Shown here: piece after piece, positions 25,644-33,009 of the stretch
Layout: every line of letters starts with the position of its first letter
How positions within the stretch are numbered: position 1 is the first letter of the stretch
Assembly: GCA_905234005.1 (NCBI GenBank)
Contig: CAJOFW010000004.1
Span: 1 to 33,009 of the forward strand
Origin: an uncultured Oscillospiraceae bacterium
GTDB taxonomy: Bacteria > Bacillota > Clostridia > Oscillospirales > Oscillospiraceae
Reading direction: 5' to 3'
Length of the DNA stretch: 33,009 nt
Position numbers and translations under genes: made by a program
Notes under the pieces: model-generated
What the model was told of the DNA's origin: nothing
Database searches by the model: none
The model's input: the letters and a program-made list of their open reading frames with translations, nothing else

Positions 25644-27027
25644 GTGAACGTCGCGATCTATGTGCGCGTATCGACGCAGGAGCAGAAGCTGCGCGGCATA
25701 TCCGTCGAGGCGCAGGAGGCCGACTGCCGGGCCTGGGTCGAGAAAAACGGCCATACGCTCGCCGGCGTGTACAACGACGCCGGCCTGTCCGCACGGGCGC
25801 GGTATACGAAGCGCCGGGCCATGCTGCGTCTGCTCTCGGACATCGAAGCCGGGACGATCGAGCTTGTCATATTCACAAAGCTTGACCGCTGGTTTCGCAG
25901 CATCGCGGACTACTACGAGGTGCAGACCATCCTGGAGGCGCACGGCGTCCGCTGGCGGGCCATCCGGGAGGACTACGAGACGGAGACGGCCTCCGGACGC
26001 CTCAAGGTCAACATCATGCTCGCCGTCGCCCAGGACGAGGCCGACCGCACGTCCGAACGCATCCGCGCCGCCGCCGCGTACAAGAGGCAGTGCGGCGAGG
26101 TCACCGGCCGCCCGCCGGTCGGCTACGTCATCCGGGACAAGCGATTCGCCGTCGATACGCGGACGGAGCCGGGGCTGCGGGCGTTCTTTGAGACGTACCT
26201 GCATACGCTCAGCGTCCGCGACGCCGTCGCCGAGGCCGCACGGCACGGCGTCCGCCTGACCGCCTCCCACGCCGGACGCATCCTCCGAAGCCCGGTCTAT
26301 CGCGGCGACGCCCACGGCGTGCCCTGCCCCGCCTACCTGACGCCGGCGCAGGCCGGGCACATCGACGCGAACGCCGCCCGCCGTGTCCGCAAGCCGGCGG
26401 CGGGGCGCGTATTCCGCATGCGGGGGTCGTCTCTCCTCCGCCGCCGTGCCGTCCGCGCACAGGCTCGTCAAATACTACCGCTGCGAAAACCACGCCCGTG
26501 ACGCCGCCCGCTGCGCCGAGGGGTGCCACGTCAACGAGGAGAAGCTCGAGCGATACCTTCTCGAAACGCTCGCGCCGGCGCTCGACCGGTACGACGTCCG
26601 CTGCCGCGCCGTCAAATTGCCCCCCGCGCCGGAGACGGCGCATTGCAGTGCGGCGACGGAACGCAGCCGGACGGCGGCACGGCTTGCGAGGCTGCTGGAA
26701 TTGTACATCGACGGCGAGATCACCCGTGAGGATTACGACCGCCGCGCCGCCCCTCTCCGCGCCGCCCTCGCGTCGGAGACGGAGGCGGATGAGACGGCGG
26801 ACGATCATCCGTCCCGGCCGCCGGCCGCGTCCGAGGCCGCGCCGGACGATAAGCTGCCGCCCCATTGGAGAGAGGTATACGACGGGCTGTCCGCCGGGGG
26901 CAGACGGCTTTTCTGGAAGCGGAGCATACGCGGAATCGTCATACAAAAGGGCCGGCCGCCGCTGGTCGATTTTTTCGACGCCCCGCTCGTGGATAAACCG
27001 CCGAACGGGACCGCAAGGATCGTATGA
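25644..27027 (+). pseudogene. Serine recombinase 2, frameshifted in the zinc-ribbon region
   Basis: Site-specific recombinase of the resolvase/invertase superfamily. GTG at 25644 after AAAGGGGG gives VNVAIYVRVSTQEQ, with the catalytic Ser in RVS, then TKLDRWFRSIADYYEVQTIL and the E-A-D-R-T-S-E-R-I helix. The recombinase domain (GRPPVGYVI and on to ILRSPVYRGDAHG) follows. At about 26,415 the frame changes: the first frame ends uselessly at 26501, while a second continues CGGRLSSAAV and KYYRCENHARDA to 27027. Compared with the usual zinc ribbon, the first CxxC pair is gone, so roughly 18-20 nt seem deleted between two TGCGGGG copies. The last four codons and the stop lie in asnB DNA. Probably inactive as written. 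Confidence 0.8.
27008..27011. other. Right attachment junction (attR-like)
   Basis: GGAC after CCGCCGAAC marks the return to asnB sequence (GAC CGC AAG GAT CGT ATG). It is the only sequence shared with the left junction. Confidence 0.65.
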
Positions 27028-27432
27028 GCATGTACAGCGCCCTCGAGGTCCGCGTCCCCTTCTGCGACCACCGCATCGCCGAATACCTCTACAACGTCCC
27101 GTGGGAGCTGAAGGACTACGCCCATCGGGAGAAGGGGCTTTTGCGGGAGGCGGCTCGGGGGCTTTTGCCGGATGAGGTGCTCTGGCGGAAGCCCGTATCC
27201 CAAGACGCACAACCCGTCGTATCTGAACGAGGTGTCCGCACGGCTGCGGGCTGTGCTCGACGATCCCGACGCCCCGATCCTCCGGCTCGTACGCCGCGAC
27301 GCGCTCGAATCGCTCCTGAACGATGACCGGGCCGAGCCGTGGTACGGCCAGCTCATGACCACGCCGCAGACGATCGCCTATATGCTCCAGCTCAATTACT
27401 GGCTCGGACGGTATCGCGTGCGGATTTTGTGA
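27012..27432 (+). pseudogene. asnB: asnB, 3' quarter, with an internal frameshift
   Basis: Remainder of the split asparagine synthetase. It reads RKDRMSMYSALEVRVPFCDHR and then EYLYNVPWELK, the conserved C-terminal part of the synthetase domain. Just after LLPDEVLWRK the frame is lost and resumes as SPYPKTHNPSYLNEV in another frame, ending at 27432. The family reads WRK(K)SPYPKTHNP, so 2 or 5 nt (AG or AAGAG in an AAGAAGAG run) appear to be missing near 27,193. Even with the insertion removed, asnB would therefore need this repaired. No promoter or ribosome binding site is seen for the fragment. Confidence 0.88.
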
Positions 27433-27512
27433 TTCTGTGTTCGGTGATTCTGTGACGCCTTTCCGCGGCGTAAAGCTTCACAGCGATATCGCACGGCCGC
27501 ATTTCACGGCAT

Positions 27513-27539
27513 AAAAAAACACGCCCCCACGGGCGCGTC
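27513..27539 (-). terminator. Rho-independent terminator of the minus-strand RNA
   Basis: On the minus strand ACGCGCCC-gtgg-GGGCGTGT followed by seven T. It lies at the end of the candidate RNA that starts near 27,786. Confidence 0.75.
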
Positions 27540-27563
27540 ATCACTTCGCGGACAGTATATACA

Positions 27564-27614
27564 AGAAGTGACCCTTGATCGTCTCTGTTTCCCACACGAT
27601 CAAGGGTCACTTCT
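27564..27614. repeat. Perfect 17-bp inverted repeat within the candidate RNA
   Basis: AGAAGTGACCCTTGATC (27564-27580) and GATCAAGGGTCACTTCT (27598-27614) with a 17-nt loop. There is no T run on either side, so it is not a simple terminator. Confidence 0.9.
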
Positions 27615-27792
27615 CTGAATTCTTATTATCTAACATCATTGGTTACCTCTCTTTCGTTCGATTGTTCGCCGCCAGCAGCTTGTTGAATCCCACGTCCGAC
27701 ATCTCAATTCTCGTCTCGTGTCGTCGGGCTACTCTCTCTTCTGCCTGATCGGCTTTGCCTTTTATCTAAAAGGCCTTTCACCTTGTGACTGT

Positions 27793-27821
27793 ATAGTACC
27801 ACATCGTTTGTTAATTTGCAA
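27793..27821 (-). promoter_or_regulatory. Promoter of the minus-strand RNA
   Basis: Minus-strand TTGCAA (27816-27821), 17 nt, TACTAT (27793-27798) in an AT-rich patch. Confidence 0.55.
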
Positions 27822-27862
27822 GCGGTAAATTCCCCAAATCATACCCATTTTTATTGTGGAAA

Positions 27863-27880
27863 CCACACAATTTTGTGTGG
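27863..27880. promoter_or_regulatory. Inverted repeat between divergent promoters
   Basis: CCACACAA-TT-TTGTGTGG has perfect 8-bp arms and lies between the minus-strand RNA promoter and the cotH promoter. It could be a shared operator. Confidence 0.4.
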
Positions 27881-27927
27881 ATCCGGCCAAATGCCGGGCC
27901 GCTCGGAGGCGTTTGAAAAATTGATTA

Positions 27928-27955
27928 TTGAAAAACGGGGATTATCTGCTATACT
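27928..27955 (+). promoter_or_regulatory. Promoter for the CotH-VTC operon
   Basis: TTGAAA (27928-27933), 16 nt, TATACT (27950-27955), about 55 nt before the ATG at 28010. Confidence 0.65.
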
Positions 27956-28009
27956 GTCAGGGAACGGCTTTCCGCCGTGAACGATTAAAAAGGAAAGGAG
28001 CTGTGACGA

Positions 28010-30745
28010 ATGGCTCATGCTCTCACGGCGCTGGCCGCCGTTCTCGTTCTCGCGCAGCTTCTCCCCTTTGCGATCACGCCGGTTCTCATCCTCACGCTGC
28101 CGACGGAGCACGGCCTGAAGCCCTCGGTTCCGGAGCGGGCTGTGTGTCTTGCCGCCGGCGCCGTGTGCGATCTTCTCGCGCTTGTCATCGCGGACGCCGC
28201 GCATTTCCATACAATTCATATAACAGGAAGGCTTCTCTCCGTCCTCTCCCTCGGCTGCACGGCGCAGGAGCTTGCCTCGGTCGCGACGTCGGACGCCGTC
28301 GCCGCGTGCGCGGCGGTTCTGATCGGCGTCATCGGACGGTTTTTCCTCTCGTCGCTGCGTCTGCGGTACACGCACGGGCTTGACACCGGCTTCGCGGACG
28401 AGGGCGACCTCTACCTGATCGAGGCGCTGCGAATCTCCCTTTTCGACCCGTATTACCGCGACAGCTGGCTTCGGCTCACCGCCGTCGGACGCCGTGTCCT
28501 GCTTCTGAGCTGCGCGTTCTTTGCCTCGCTCCTCCTTCTGGCGCACGGGACGGCGTATCACAGCCTTGAGTCGCTCCGCATCGCCGGCGTATGCCGCCGG
28601 ACGACGGAGGCGGCCGGTACCGACGCCGAACGCGACGAAAGCCGCGTCATCGTCCGGAACGACGGCCCGCTCGACTGCACGGCCCGGCTCCTGTACCTCA
28701 CCGACGACGAGAACGACCCCACGGCGTACCCGTTTGCCGACGTGTCCGTCCCGGCGGGCGGCACGGCGACCCTCGCCATGGACTACGATCGCGGCGTCGA
28801 CCTCTCCCCCGGCGGCGGCTCGACCGTCTGGCTCATGAACGGCGCGGGCGTTGCTCTCGACAGCGTGACGCTGCCCGCCCTCGGCGAGGATGAGCTGTAC
28901 GTCCTCCGCGCCGACGCCGACGGCAGCGGCGAAGCCTGGGAGATCGTGACGCTCTCGTCGGACGGCGATGCCGCCGTGCCCGCCCCGGTATTTTCACGGG
29001 ACAGCGGCTTCTACGGCAGCGAGTTCCGGCTGTCCCTGTCCGCGAATCCGGGACTTACGATCCACTACACGCTCGACTGCTCGACGCCCACCGCCGATTC
29101 CGCGCTCTATGCCGACGGGATCCGCGTCTATGACCGCAGCGCCGAGCCGGATCGCTACCGTTCCATCGAAAACGTGACGCCGGATTATCTGTCCGCGGAG
29201 GCGGACGACGGGACGGAGAACGACCCGGTCATGAAGGCGTTCGTCGTTCGCGCCGTCGCCGTGGACGCCGACGGCAGGACGAGCGACGTCGTCACAAAGA
29301 CCTATTTCATCGGCCTCGACGCCCTGCGGGAAGCCACGGTCGTATCCCTCGTCGCGGACCCTTACGACCTGTTTGACGACGAGTACGGCATCTACGTCAC
29401 CGGCGCGGACTACGACGCGTATTACGAGCGCGTCCTCGCCGGAGAGACCGTCAGGGTCGGGGACATCCCTCTTCCCAACTACGAGCAGAGCGGCATCGAG
29501 TGGGAACGGGAGGCGAATTTCGAGCTTTTCCGAAACGGCAGCCGCTATATCAACCAGCTCGCGGGCATCCGCATCCAGGGCCACGGCTCCCGCGCCTCCC
29601 ACCGCAAGCGTTTTTCGATCTTCGCCCGGGAGGAATACAGCGGCAGCCGCTATTTCGACGAGCCGATCTTTGACGACGGTCAGGCCCACTCCCTCGTGCT
29701 GCGCGCCGGCGCGATGAACGCGTTCGCGCAGCTCATCGCCGAGGGCCGGGACGTGCTGAGCATCCCGTTCACACGGGCCGCCGTATTTCTCGACGGCGAA
29801 TACTGGTACAACACCTACCTCTACGAGAAGGCCGCGGAGCACCTCTTCACGAACCTCTACGGCGTCAGCGAGGACAACGTGGCGATCGTGAAAAACGGCG
29901 ACGTCACCGACGACGCCCTCGAGGGCGGGAACCCCTACTCCGCCATCTATGAGTTCCTCGCCCGGAACGACCTGTCCGATGACGCGGCCTACGCACAGTT
30001 CAACGACATCGTCGATATCCAGAGCTTCATCGACGCGAGCTGCATACAAATCTATATGGCGGACGTGGACTATCAGGAGCAGTGGAACAACTACCTCTGG
30101 CACACGGTCGTCGCGGAGGACGACGCGTACGGCGACACCCGCTGGCGCTGGGGCCTGTACGACCTCGACCTGAACTGGGCCTCGCTGGACGCGGCCTTCA
30201 CGGTCGAAAACCCGTGGGAGATCAACCCGTTCACGATGTACGGCGTCTACCAGCTCTCCCCGATCACCGAGTGGCCCATCTACGCCGCGCTCCGGACGAA
30301 CGGGACGTTCTGCCGTTCGTTCGTCACGACGTTTATGGACATCGTCAACACGCGGTTCCGGGCCGATACGTACCGCCCCCTGCTCGCCCGGCTCGACAGC
30401 AGCGCCGAGGCGTACGCCGAATTCCTGGAAAACCGCGCCGACTGTATCGTCCCGTACGTCGCGGAGGAGTTCGGTCTTTCGGGCACGCTGGGAACCGTGA
30501 CGCTCACGGTCAGCGACCCGGACGGCGGGACGGTCACCCTCAACACCGTCACGCCGGAGCCGGACGGCAGCCCGTGGTCGGGCGAATACTTCACCGACTA
30601 TCCCGTCACCGTCACGGCCAACGCCAATCCCGGCTATACCTTCGCCGGCTGGGAGATCAACGGCAGGCCCGTCTCCGGCTCGACGGTGGAGGTATCCTTC
30701 GGACAAGGAGGCGTTACGATCCATGCGATCTTCAACAGCCAGTGA
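28010..30745 (+). CDS. Membrane-anchored CotH kinase-family protein with lamin-tail, chitobiase-type and InlB-like domains
   Basis: 911 residues. An N-terminal region with about four hydrophobic segments (1-185) replaces a signal peptide and should anchor it in the membrane. Then come a lamin-tail-like beta domain (~210-320), a chitobiase/hexosaminidase C-terminal-like domain (~324-440, APVFSRDSGFY, then IHYTLDCSTPT), the CotH kinase-like domain (~442-800) and a divergent InlB B-repeat-like end (~825-911, NPGYTFAGWEING). CotH features are the AAVFLDGEYWYNTYLYEKA block and WNNYLWHTVVAED then RWRWGLYDLDLNW, whose D-x-D should bind metal. CotH-type kinases phosphorylate surface or spore-coat proteins. 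AAAGGAG precedes the ATG. Its stop overlaps the next gene by 23 nt. Domain assignment is firm; substrate unknown. Confidence 0.85.
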   Translation: MAHALTALAAVLVLAQLLPFAITPVLILTLPTEHGLKPSVPERAVCLAAGAVCDLLALVIADAAHFHTIHITGRLLSVLSLGCTAQELASVATSDAVAACAAVLIGVIGRFFLSSLRLRYTHGLDTGFADEGDLYLIEALRISLFDPYYRDSWLRLTAVGRRVLLLSCAFFASLLLLAHGTAYHSLESLRIAGVCRRTTEAAGTDAERDESRVIVRNDGPLDCTARLLYLTDDENDPTAYPFADVSVPAGGTATLAMDYDRGVDLSPGGGSTVWLMNGAGVALDSVTLPALGEDELYVLRADADGSGEAWEIVTLSSDGDAAVPAPVFSRDSGFYGSEFRLSLSANPGLTIHYTLDCSTPTADSALYADGIRVYDRSAEPDRYRSIENVTPDYLSAEADDGTENDPVMKAFVVRAVAVDADGRTSDVVTKTYFIGLDALREATVVSLVADPYDLFDDEYGIYVTGADYDAYYERVLAGETVRVGDIPLPNYEQSGIEWEREANFELFRNGSRYINQLAGIRIQGHGSRASHRKRFSIFAREEYSGSRYFDEPIFDDGQAHSLVLRAGAMNAFAQLIAEGRDVLSIPFTRAAVFLDGEYWYNTYLYEKAAEHLFTNLYGVSEDNVAIVKNGDVTDDALEGGNPYSAIYEFLARNDLSDDAAYAQFNDIVDIQSFIDASCIQIYMADVDYQEQWNNYLWHTVVAEDDAYGDTRWRWGLYDLDLNWASLDAAFTVENPWEINPFTMYGVYQLSPITEWPIYAALRTNGTFCRSFVTTFMDIVNTRFRADTYRPLLARLDSSAEAYAEFLENRADCIVPYVAEEFGLSGTLGTVTLTVSDPDGGTVTLNTVTPEPDGSPWSGEYFTDYPVTVTANANPGYTFAGWEINGRPVSGSTVEVSFGQGGVTIHAIFNSQ

Positions 30746-31631
30746 TTCGGTATGGCGCGGACGCGCCGCACGGCTGCTGCTCCTGCTCGCGCTGTGCGCC
30801 GTGCTCGCGCTCTGCTGGGGCGTCGGCCGCGCACACGACGCGAAGAGCGCCCGGACGCCGGCCGTCCCTCTCACGGAGGCGGCGCTGACGGAGAGCCTGC
30901 CCCGCCTTGCCGTCACCGCCGCCGACCGATCCGACGACAGCGCCGGCGCGGCCGCGCTCGACCTGTCCCGGTACGACGGCGAATGCCGGATCGACGAGGG
31001 CGGCGGCTACATCCTCTCCGGCCGGCTCGACGGCACGCTGCGGATAAACGCGCCGGAGCAGACCGTGCACCTCTTTCTCGACGGCGTGACGATCACCTCC
31101 CCGGACGGCCCCGCCGTCCGGGTCGACGCGGCGGACAAGGTCGTCGTCACGCTCCTGCCCGGTACCGAGAGCACGCTGAGCGATTCCGGCGACTACCGCG
31201 CCGCCGCCGAGCTCGAGGCCTGCGTCTTCTCCGTGTGCGACCTGACGTTCAACGGCACGGGCGCGCTGAACGTGACCGGCCTGTACAAGGACGGGCTGCG
31301 TTCCCGGGACGTGCTCAAGATCCTGGACGGCGACATCCGCGTCACCTGCAGGCGCACGGGCGTGCACGGTACGGACGGCATCCTCGTGGAGGGCGGCACG
31401 CTGACCGTCTCGGCCGAGAAGTACGGCTTCCGCACGACAAAGACCGGCACAGACGGCCGGGGCAGCATCGTCGTCGCCGGCGGGGAGCTGACGATCATCG
31501 CGGGCCGGTACGCGTTCGCCGCGAGCCGGGGCGACCTCTATATCTACGGCTGCACGATCCACTGCCGCGCCGTGGTGGACGTGTACGACGTCGCGGGCAG
31601 TGTGCGCATCGAACGCGGGTGCATCGTATGA
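30723..31631 (+). CDS. Cthe_2159-like secreted beta-helix (carbohydrate-binding) protein
   Basis: 302 residues. An N-terminal hydrophobic stretch (RLLLLLALCAVLALCWGV, ~17-34) acts as signal peptide or anchor. From about residue 80 the protein is a series of short beta repeats (YDGECRIDEGGGYILSGRLD, then LFLDGVTITSP, KVVVTLLPGTESTLSDS and LYKDGLRSRDVLKILDGDIRVT), the pattern of the Cthe_2159 family, parallel beta-helix proteins with reported acidic-polysaccharide binding. The ATG at 30723 lies inside the end of cotH and has AAGGAGG 10 nt upstream; the stop overlaps the VTC gene start in ATGA. This tight packing implies one operon and joint function outside the membrane. The ligand is not known here. 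Confidence 0.8.
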   Translation: MRSSTASDSVWRGRAARLLLLLALCAVLALCWGVGRAHDAKSARTPAVPLTEAALTESLPRLAVTAADRSDDSAGAAALDLSRYDGECRIDEGGGYILSGRLDGTLRINAPEQTVHLFLDGVTITSPDGPAVRVDAADKVVVTLLPGTESTLSDSGDYRAAAELEACVFSVCDLTFNGTGALNVTGLYKDGLRSRDVLKILDGDIRVTCRRTGVHGTDGILVEGGTLTVSAEKYGFRTTKTGTDGRGSIVVAGGELTIIAGRYAFAASRGDLYIYGCTIHCRAVVDVYDVAGSVRIERGCIV

Positions 31632-32311
31632 GCAGATACCGGCACGAATACAAATACCTCATCGACGCCGGGCAGGAGGGCATTCTGCGCGTCCGCACCG
31701 CCGCCATACTCCGGCCCGACCCGCACGTCCGCTCCGACGGAAGCTACCTCATCCGCAGCGCCTACTTCGACGACCTGCGTGACACGTGCCTCGAGGAGAA
31801 CCTCGCCGGCACCGACCCGCGCTCGAAATTCCGCATCCGGTACTACAACAGCGATACCGGCCGGCTCACGCTCGAGAAAAAGAGCAAGCGCCGGGGTATG
31901 TGCCTCAAGGAGTCCTGCTCACTCACGGAGGGCGAATGCCGCGCACTGCTCGCCGGCGATACGCCGCCGGTTTCCCCCGACGCGCCGCCGATTAAGAAGG
32001 CCCTTCTCACCGAGCTGTTCCGGCGGGGCCTCGCGCCGAAGGTCATCGTGACATATGAGCGCATCCCCTTCGTCTACGAGGGCGGCAACGTCCGGGTCAC
32101 GTTCGACCGGCGCCTCACGTCGTCAAACGACGTCGGCCGCTTTCTCACCGGCGGCTATGCCCAGCGGCCCGTGCTCCCGACCGGGCACTGCGTGCTCGAG
32201 GTCAAATGGGACGAGGCGCTGCCCCGGTTCATCCGGGACGTCCTCACGCTCGACGGTCTCACCTGGACCGCGTTTTCCAAATACTATATGTGCCGCCGGT
32301 TCCATATGTGA
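31628..32311 (+). CDS. VTC-domain polyphosphate polymerase-like protein
   Basis: 227 residues forming a single VTC domain, the CYTH-like tunnel fold that in yeast Vtc4 makes polyphosphate from ATP. The motifs line up in order: RHEYKYLID, RSAYFDDLRD, SKFRIRYYN, LTLEKKSKRRGMCLKES, VTYERIPFVY, FDRRL, CVLEVKWDEALPRFI and FSKYYMCRRF, giving the basic residues and Glu expected along the tunnel. It has no membrane segment, so it should act at the inner face of the membrane, probably with the DUF4956 membrane protein next to it. It is joined to the upstream gene by an ATGA overlap, and DUF4956 starts 60 nt later. Polymerase activity is inferred from the family. Confidence 0.88.
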   Translation: MSRYRHEYKYLIDAGQEGILRVRTAAILRPDPHVRSDGSYLIRSAYFDDLRDTCLEENLAGTDPRSKFRIRYYNSDTGRLTLEKKSKRRGMCLKESCSLTEGECRALLAGDTPPVSPDAPPIKKALLTELFRRGLAPKVIVTYERIPFVYEGGNVRVTFDRRLTSSNDVGRFLTGGYAQRPVLPTGHCVLEVKWDEALPRFIRDVLTLDGLTWTAFSKYYMCRRFHM

Positions 32312-32371
32312 GCCGTGCCCGGCCGCATTTCATTCGCAACTATTCGATCATCATCCGGGAGGAGAATCAGC

Positions 32372-33009
32372 ATGGATCTGCAATCGGTCATCGAGAGAGC
32401 GTTTCTGGAGGGCTACGCCGCCAGCGACATCGACATCGTCACCATTTTCCTGTGCATCGGCATCACGGCGGTGCTGGGCGTGTACATCTTCATCCTCTAC
32501 CGCCTCACCAACAAGAATTCGTTCTACAGCCGCAGCTTCAACGTCGCGCTGATCGAGCTTGCGGTCATCACCTCGGCCATCATCCTCACGATTCAGTCGA
32601 ACATCGTCGTGTCCCTCGGCATGGTCGGCGCGCTGTCGATCGTCCGCTTCCGCACAGCCATCAAGGATCCGATGGATCTCGTGTTTCTGTTCTGGTCGAT
32701 CAGCGTCGGCATCATCTGCGGCGCGGGCTTCGCGATGATCGCGGTCATCGCCTCCGTCGTCCTCACGATCGTCGTGCTCGTGCTGTATGGCCGCGAGAGA
32801 AGCCCCGACGCGCTCGTGCTCATCGTGAACGCCGACGCCTACGCCGAGGACGCGATTCTGAGCGTCGTGAGCGAGAACTGCCGCCGCTACAACGTCCGCG
32901 CCCGCAACGTCACAAGCGACAGCGTCCACTTCGCGATCGAGGTCAAAACCCGCCGCCACCAGAATCTCATCAGCTCGCTGATGGCCCTCGAGCACGTCAC
33001 CGCCGTCTC
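32372..33009 (+). CDS. DUF4956 membrane protein (partial at right edge)
   Basis: At least 212 codons, open to the window end, so the stop is missing; the family is about 220-230 residues. Three to four membrane helices come first (IVTIFLCIGITAVLGVYIFILY, IELAVITSAIILTIQ, LFWSISVGIICGAGFAMIAVIASVVLTIVVLVLYG). VVSLGMVGALSIVRFRTAIKDPMDLVFLFW is the highly conserved DUF4956 signature between them. A soluble ferredoxin-like C-terminal domain follows (ALVLIVNADAYAEDAILSVV). GGGAGGAG precedes the ATG. DUF4956 genes are frequent neighbours of VTC-domain genes, and the pair may form a membrane polyphosphate-making or exporting complex; that is inference. Confidence 0.88.
   Translation, partial: MDLQSVIERAFLEGYAASDIDIVTIFLCIGITAVLGVYIFILYRLTNKNSFYSRSFNVALIELAVITSAIILTIQSNIVVSLGMVGALSIVRFRTAIKDPMDLVFLFWSISVGIICGAGFAMIAVIASVVLTIVVLVLYGRERSPDALVLIVNADAYAEDAILSVVSENCRRYNVRARNVTSDSVHFAIEVKTRRHQNLISSLMALEHVTAV

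Larger units (their letters stand above)
27513..27786 (-). ncRNA. Candidate structured non-coding RNA of about 270 nt
   Basis: A promoter (TTGCAA-17-TACTAT) and a strong terminator with U7 enclose about 270 nt of minus-strand sequence with no convincing gene and lower GC than the neighbours. It contains a GCCTTTT-agat-AAAAGGC hairpin near the 5' end, a CCGAC/GTCGG pairing in the middle and a perfect 17-bp hairpin near the 3' end. A short frame reading MSDVGFNKLLAANNRTKER occurs inside, without a good ribosome binding site. It does not look like tmRNA, RNase P or SRP RNA to me. Families to compare are raiA, Clostridiales-1 and 6S RNA; I cannot assign it by eye. Confidence 0.5.

Noticed and set aside
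27424-27452. Repeated GATTCTGTG after asnB
   Set aside because: Only two copies, too short to interpret.
27591-27790. Short minus-strand peptide MSDVGFNKLLAANNRTKER as a gene
   Set aside because: No good ribosome binding site and it lies within a hairpin-rich, promoter-to-terminator unit; treated as part of a non-coding RNA, though a tiny peptide cannot be excluded.

Overview
The window looks like a piece of chromosome from a GC-rich, spore-forming member of the Clostridia, probably a gut anaerobe. The grounds are two butyryl-CoA-dehydrogenase/electron-transfer-flavoprotein operons, a CoA-transferase of the butyrate type, pyruvate phosphate dikinase, a remnant of an alpha/beta-type spore protein gene, Clostridia-type large serine recombinases, AGGAGG ribosome binding sites and TTGACA/TATAAT promoters. 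The genus cannot be fixed from the sequence alone.

Left part (1-6.3 kb): the start of a secreted acidic protein (minus strand, cut by the window edge); a minus-strand pair of a cytoplasmic ParB-like/BMP ligand-binding fusion protein and a metallophosphoesterase whose 3' end is frameshifted; a divergent LacI-family regulator with a palindromic operator candidate between the two promoters; a PAP2 phosphatase and a divergent nitroreductase.

Metabolic core (6.4-16.8 kb): operon 1 is acyl-CoA dehydrogenase, EtfB, EtfA and CoA-transferase, preceded by an 88-nt leader phased in 7-nt units. Operon 2 is a paralogous butyryl-CoA dehydrogenase, EtfB and EtfA. Between them sits a small recombination module: promoter, long terminator-like hairpin, a 48-residue TnpW-like ORF, a second promoter and a large serine recombinase. 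It abuts the 3' end of a spore protein gene whose 5' half is missing.

Right-middle part (16.8-27.4 kb): an XRE-AbrB regulator overlapping a membrane acyltransferase with hexapeptide repeats, then an asparagine synthetase gene (asnB) cut in two. Its 5' three quarters end at about 20,081 and its 3' quarter resumes at about 27,008, next to a second serine recombinase. The two junctions share GGAC, and joining them restores the asnB reading frame exactly. The intervening 6.9 kb carries a CarD-like regulator, a Bax-inhibitor-1 family membrane protein, a DeoR regulator, pyruvate phosphate dikinase, a small ORF and the recombinase. PPDK, the recombinase and the 3' part of asnB each carry a frameshift, so the arrangement may be decaying, or the assembly may contain small deletions.

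Right end (27.5-33 kb): a likely minus-strand structured RNA of about 270 nt with its own promoter and terminator, then an operon of a membrane-anchored CotH-type kinase, a secreted Cthe_2159-like beta-helix protein, a VTC-type polyphosphate polymerase domain protein and a DUF4956 membrane protein cut by the window edge. This last cluster is the best candidate for a poorly described surface or polyphosphate system. The two recombinase/target-gene junctions are the best candidates for unusual mobile DNA.
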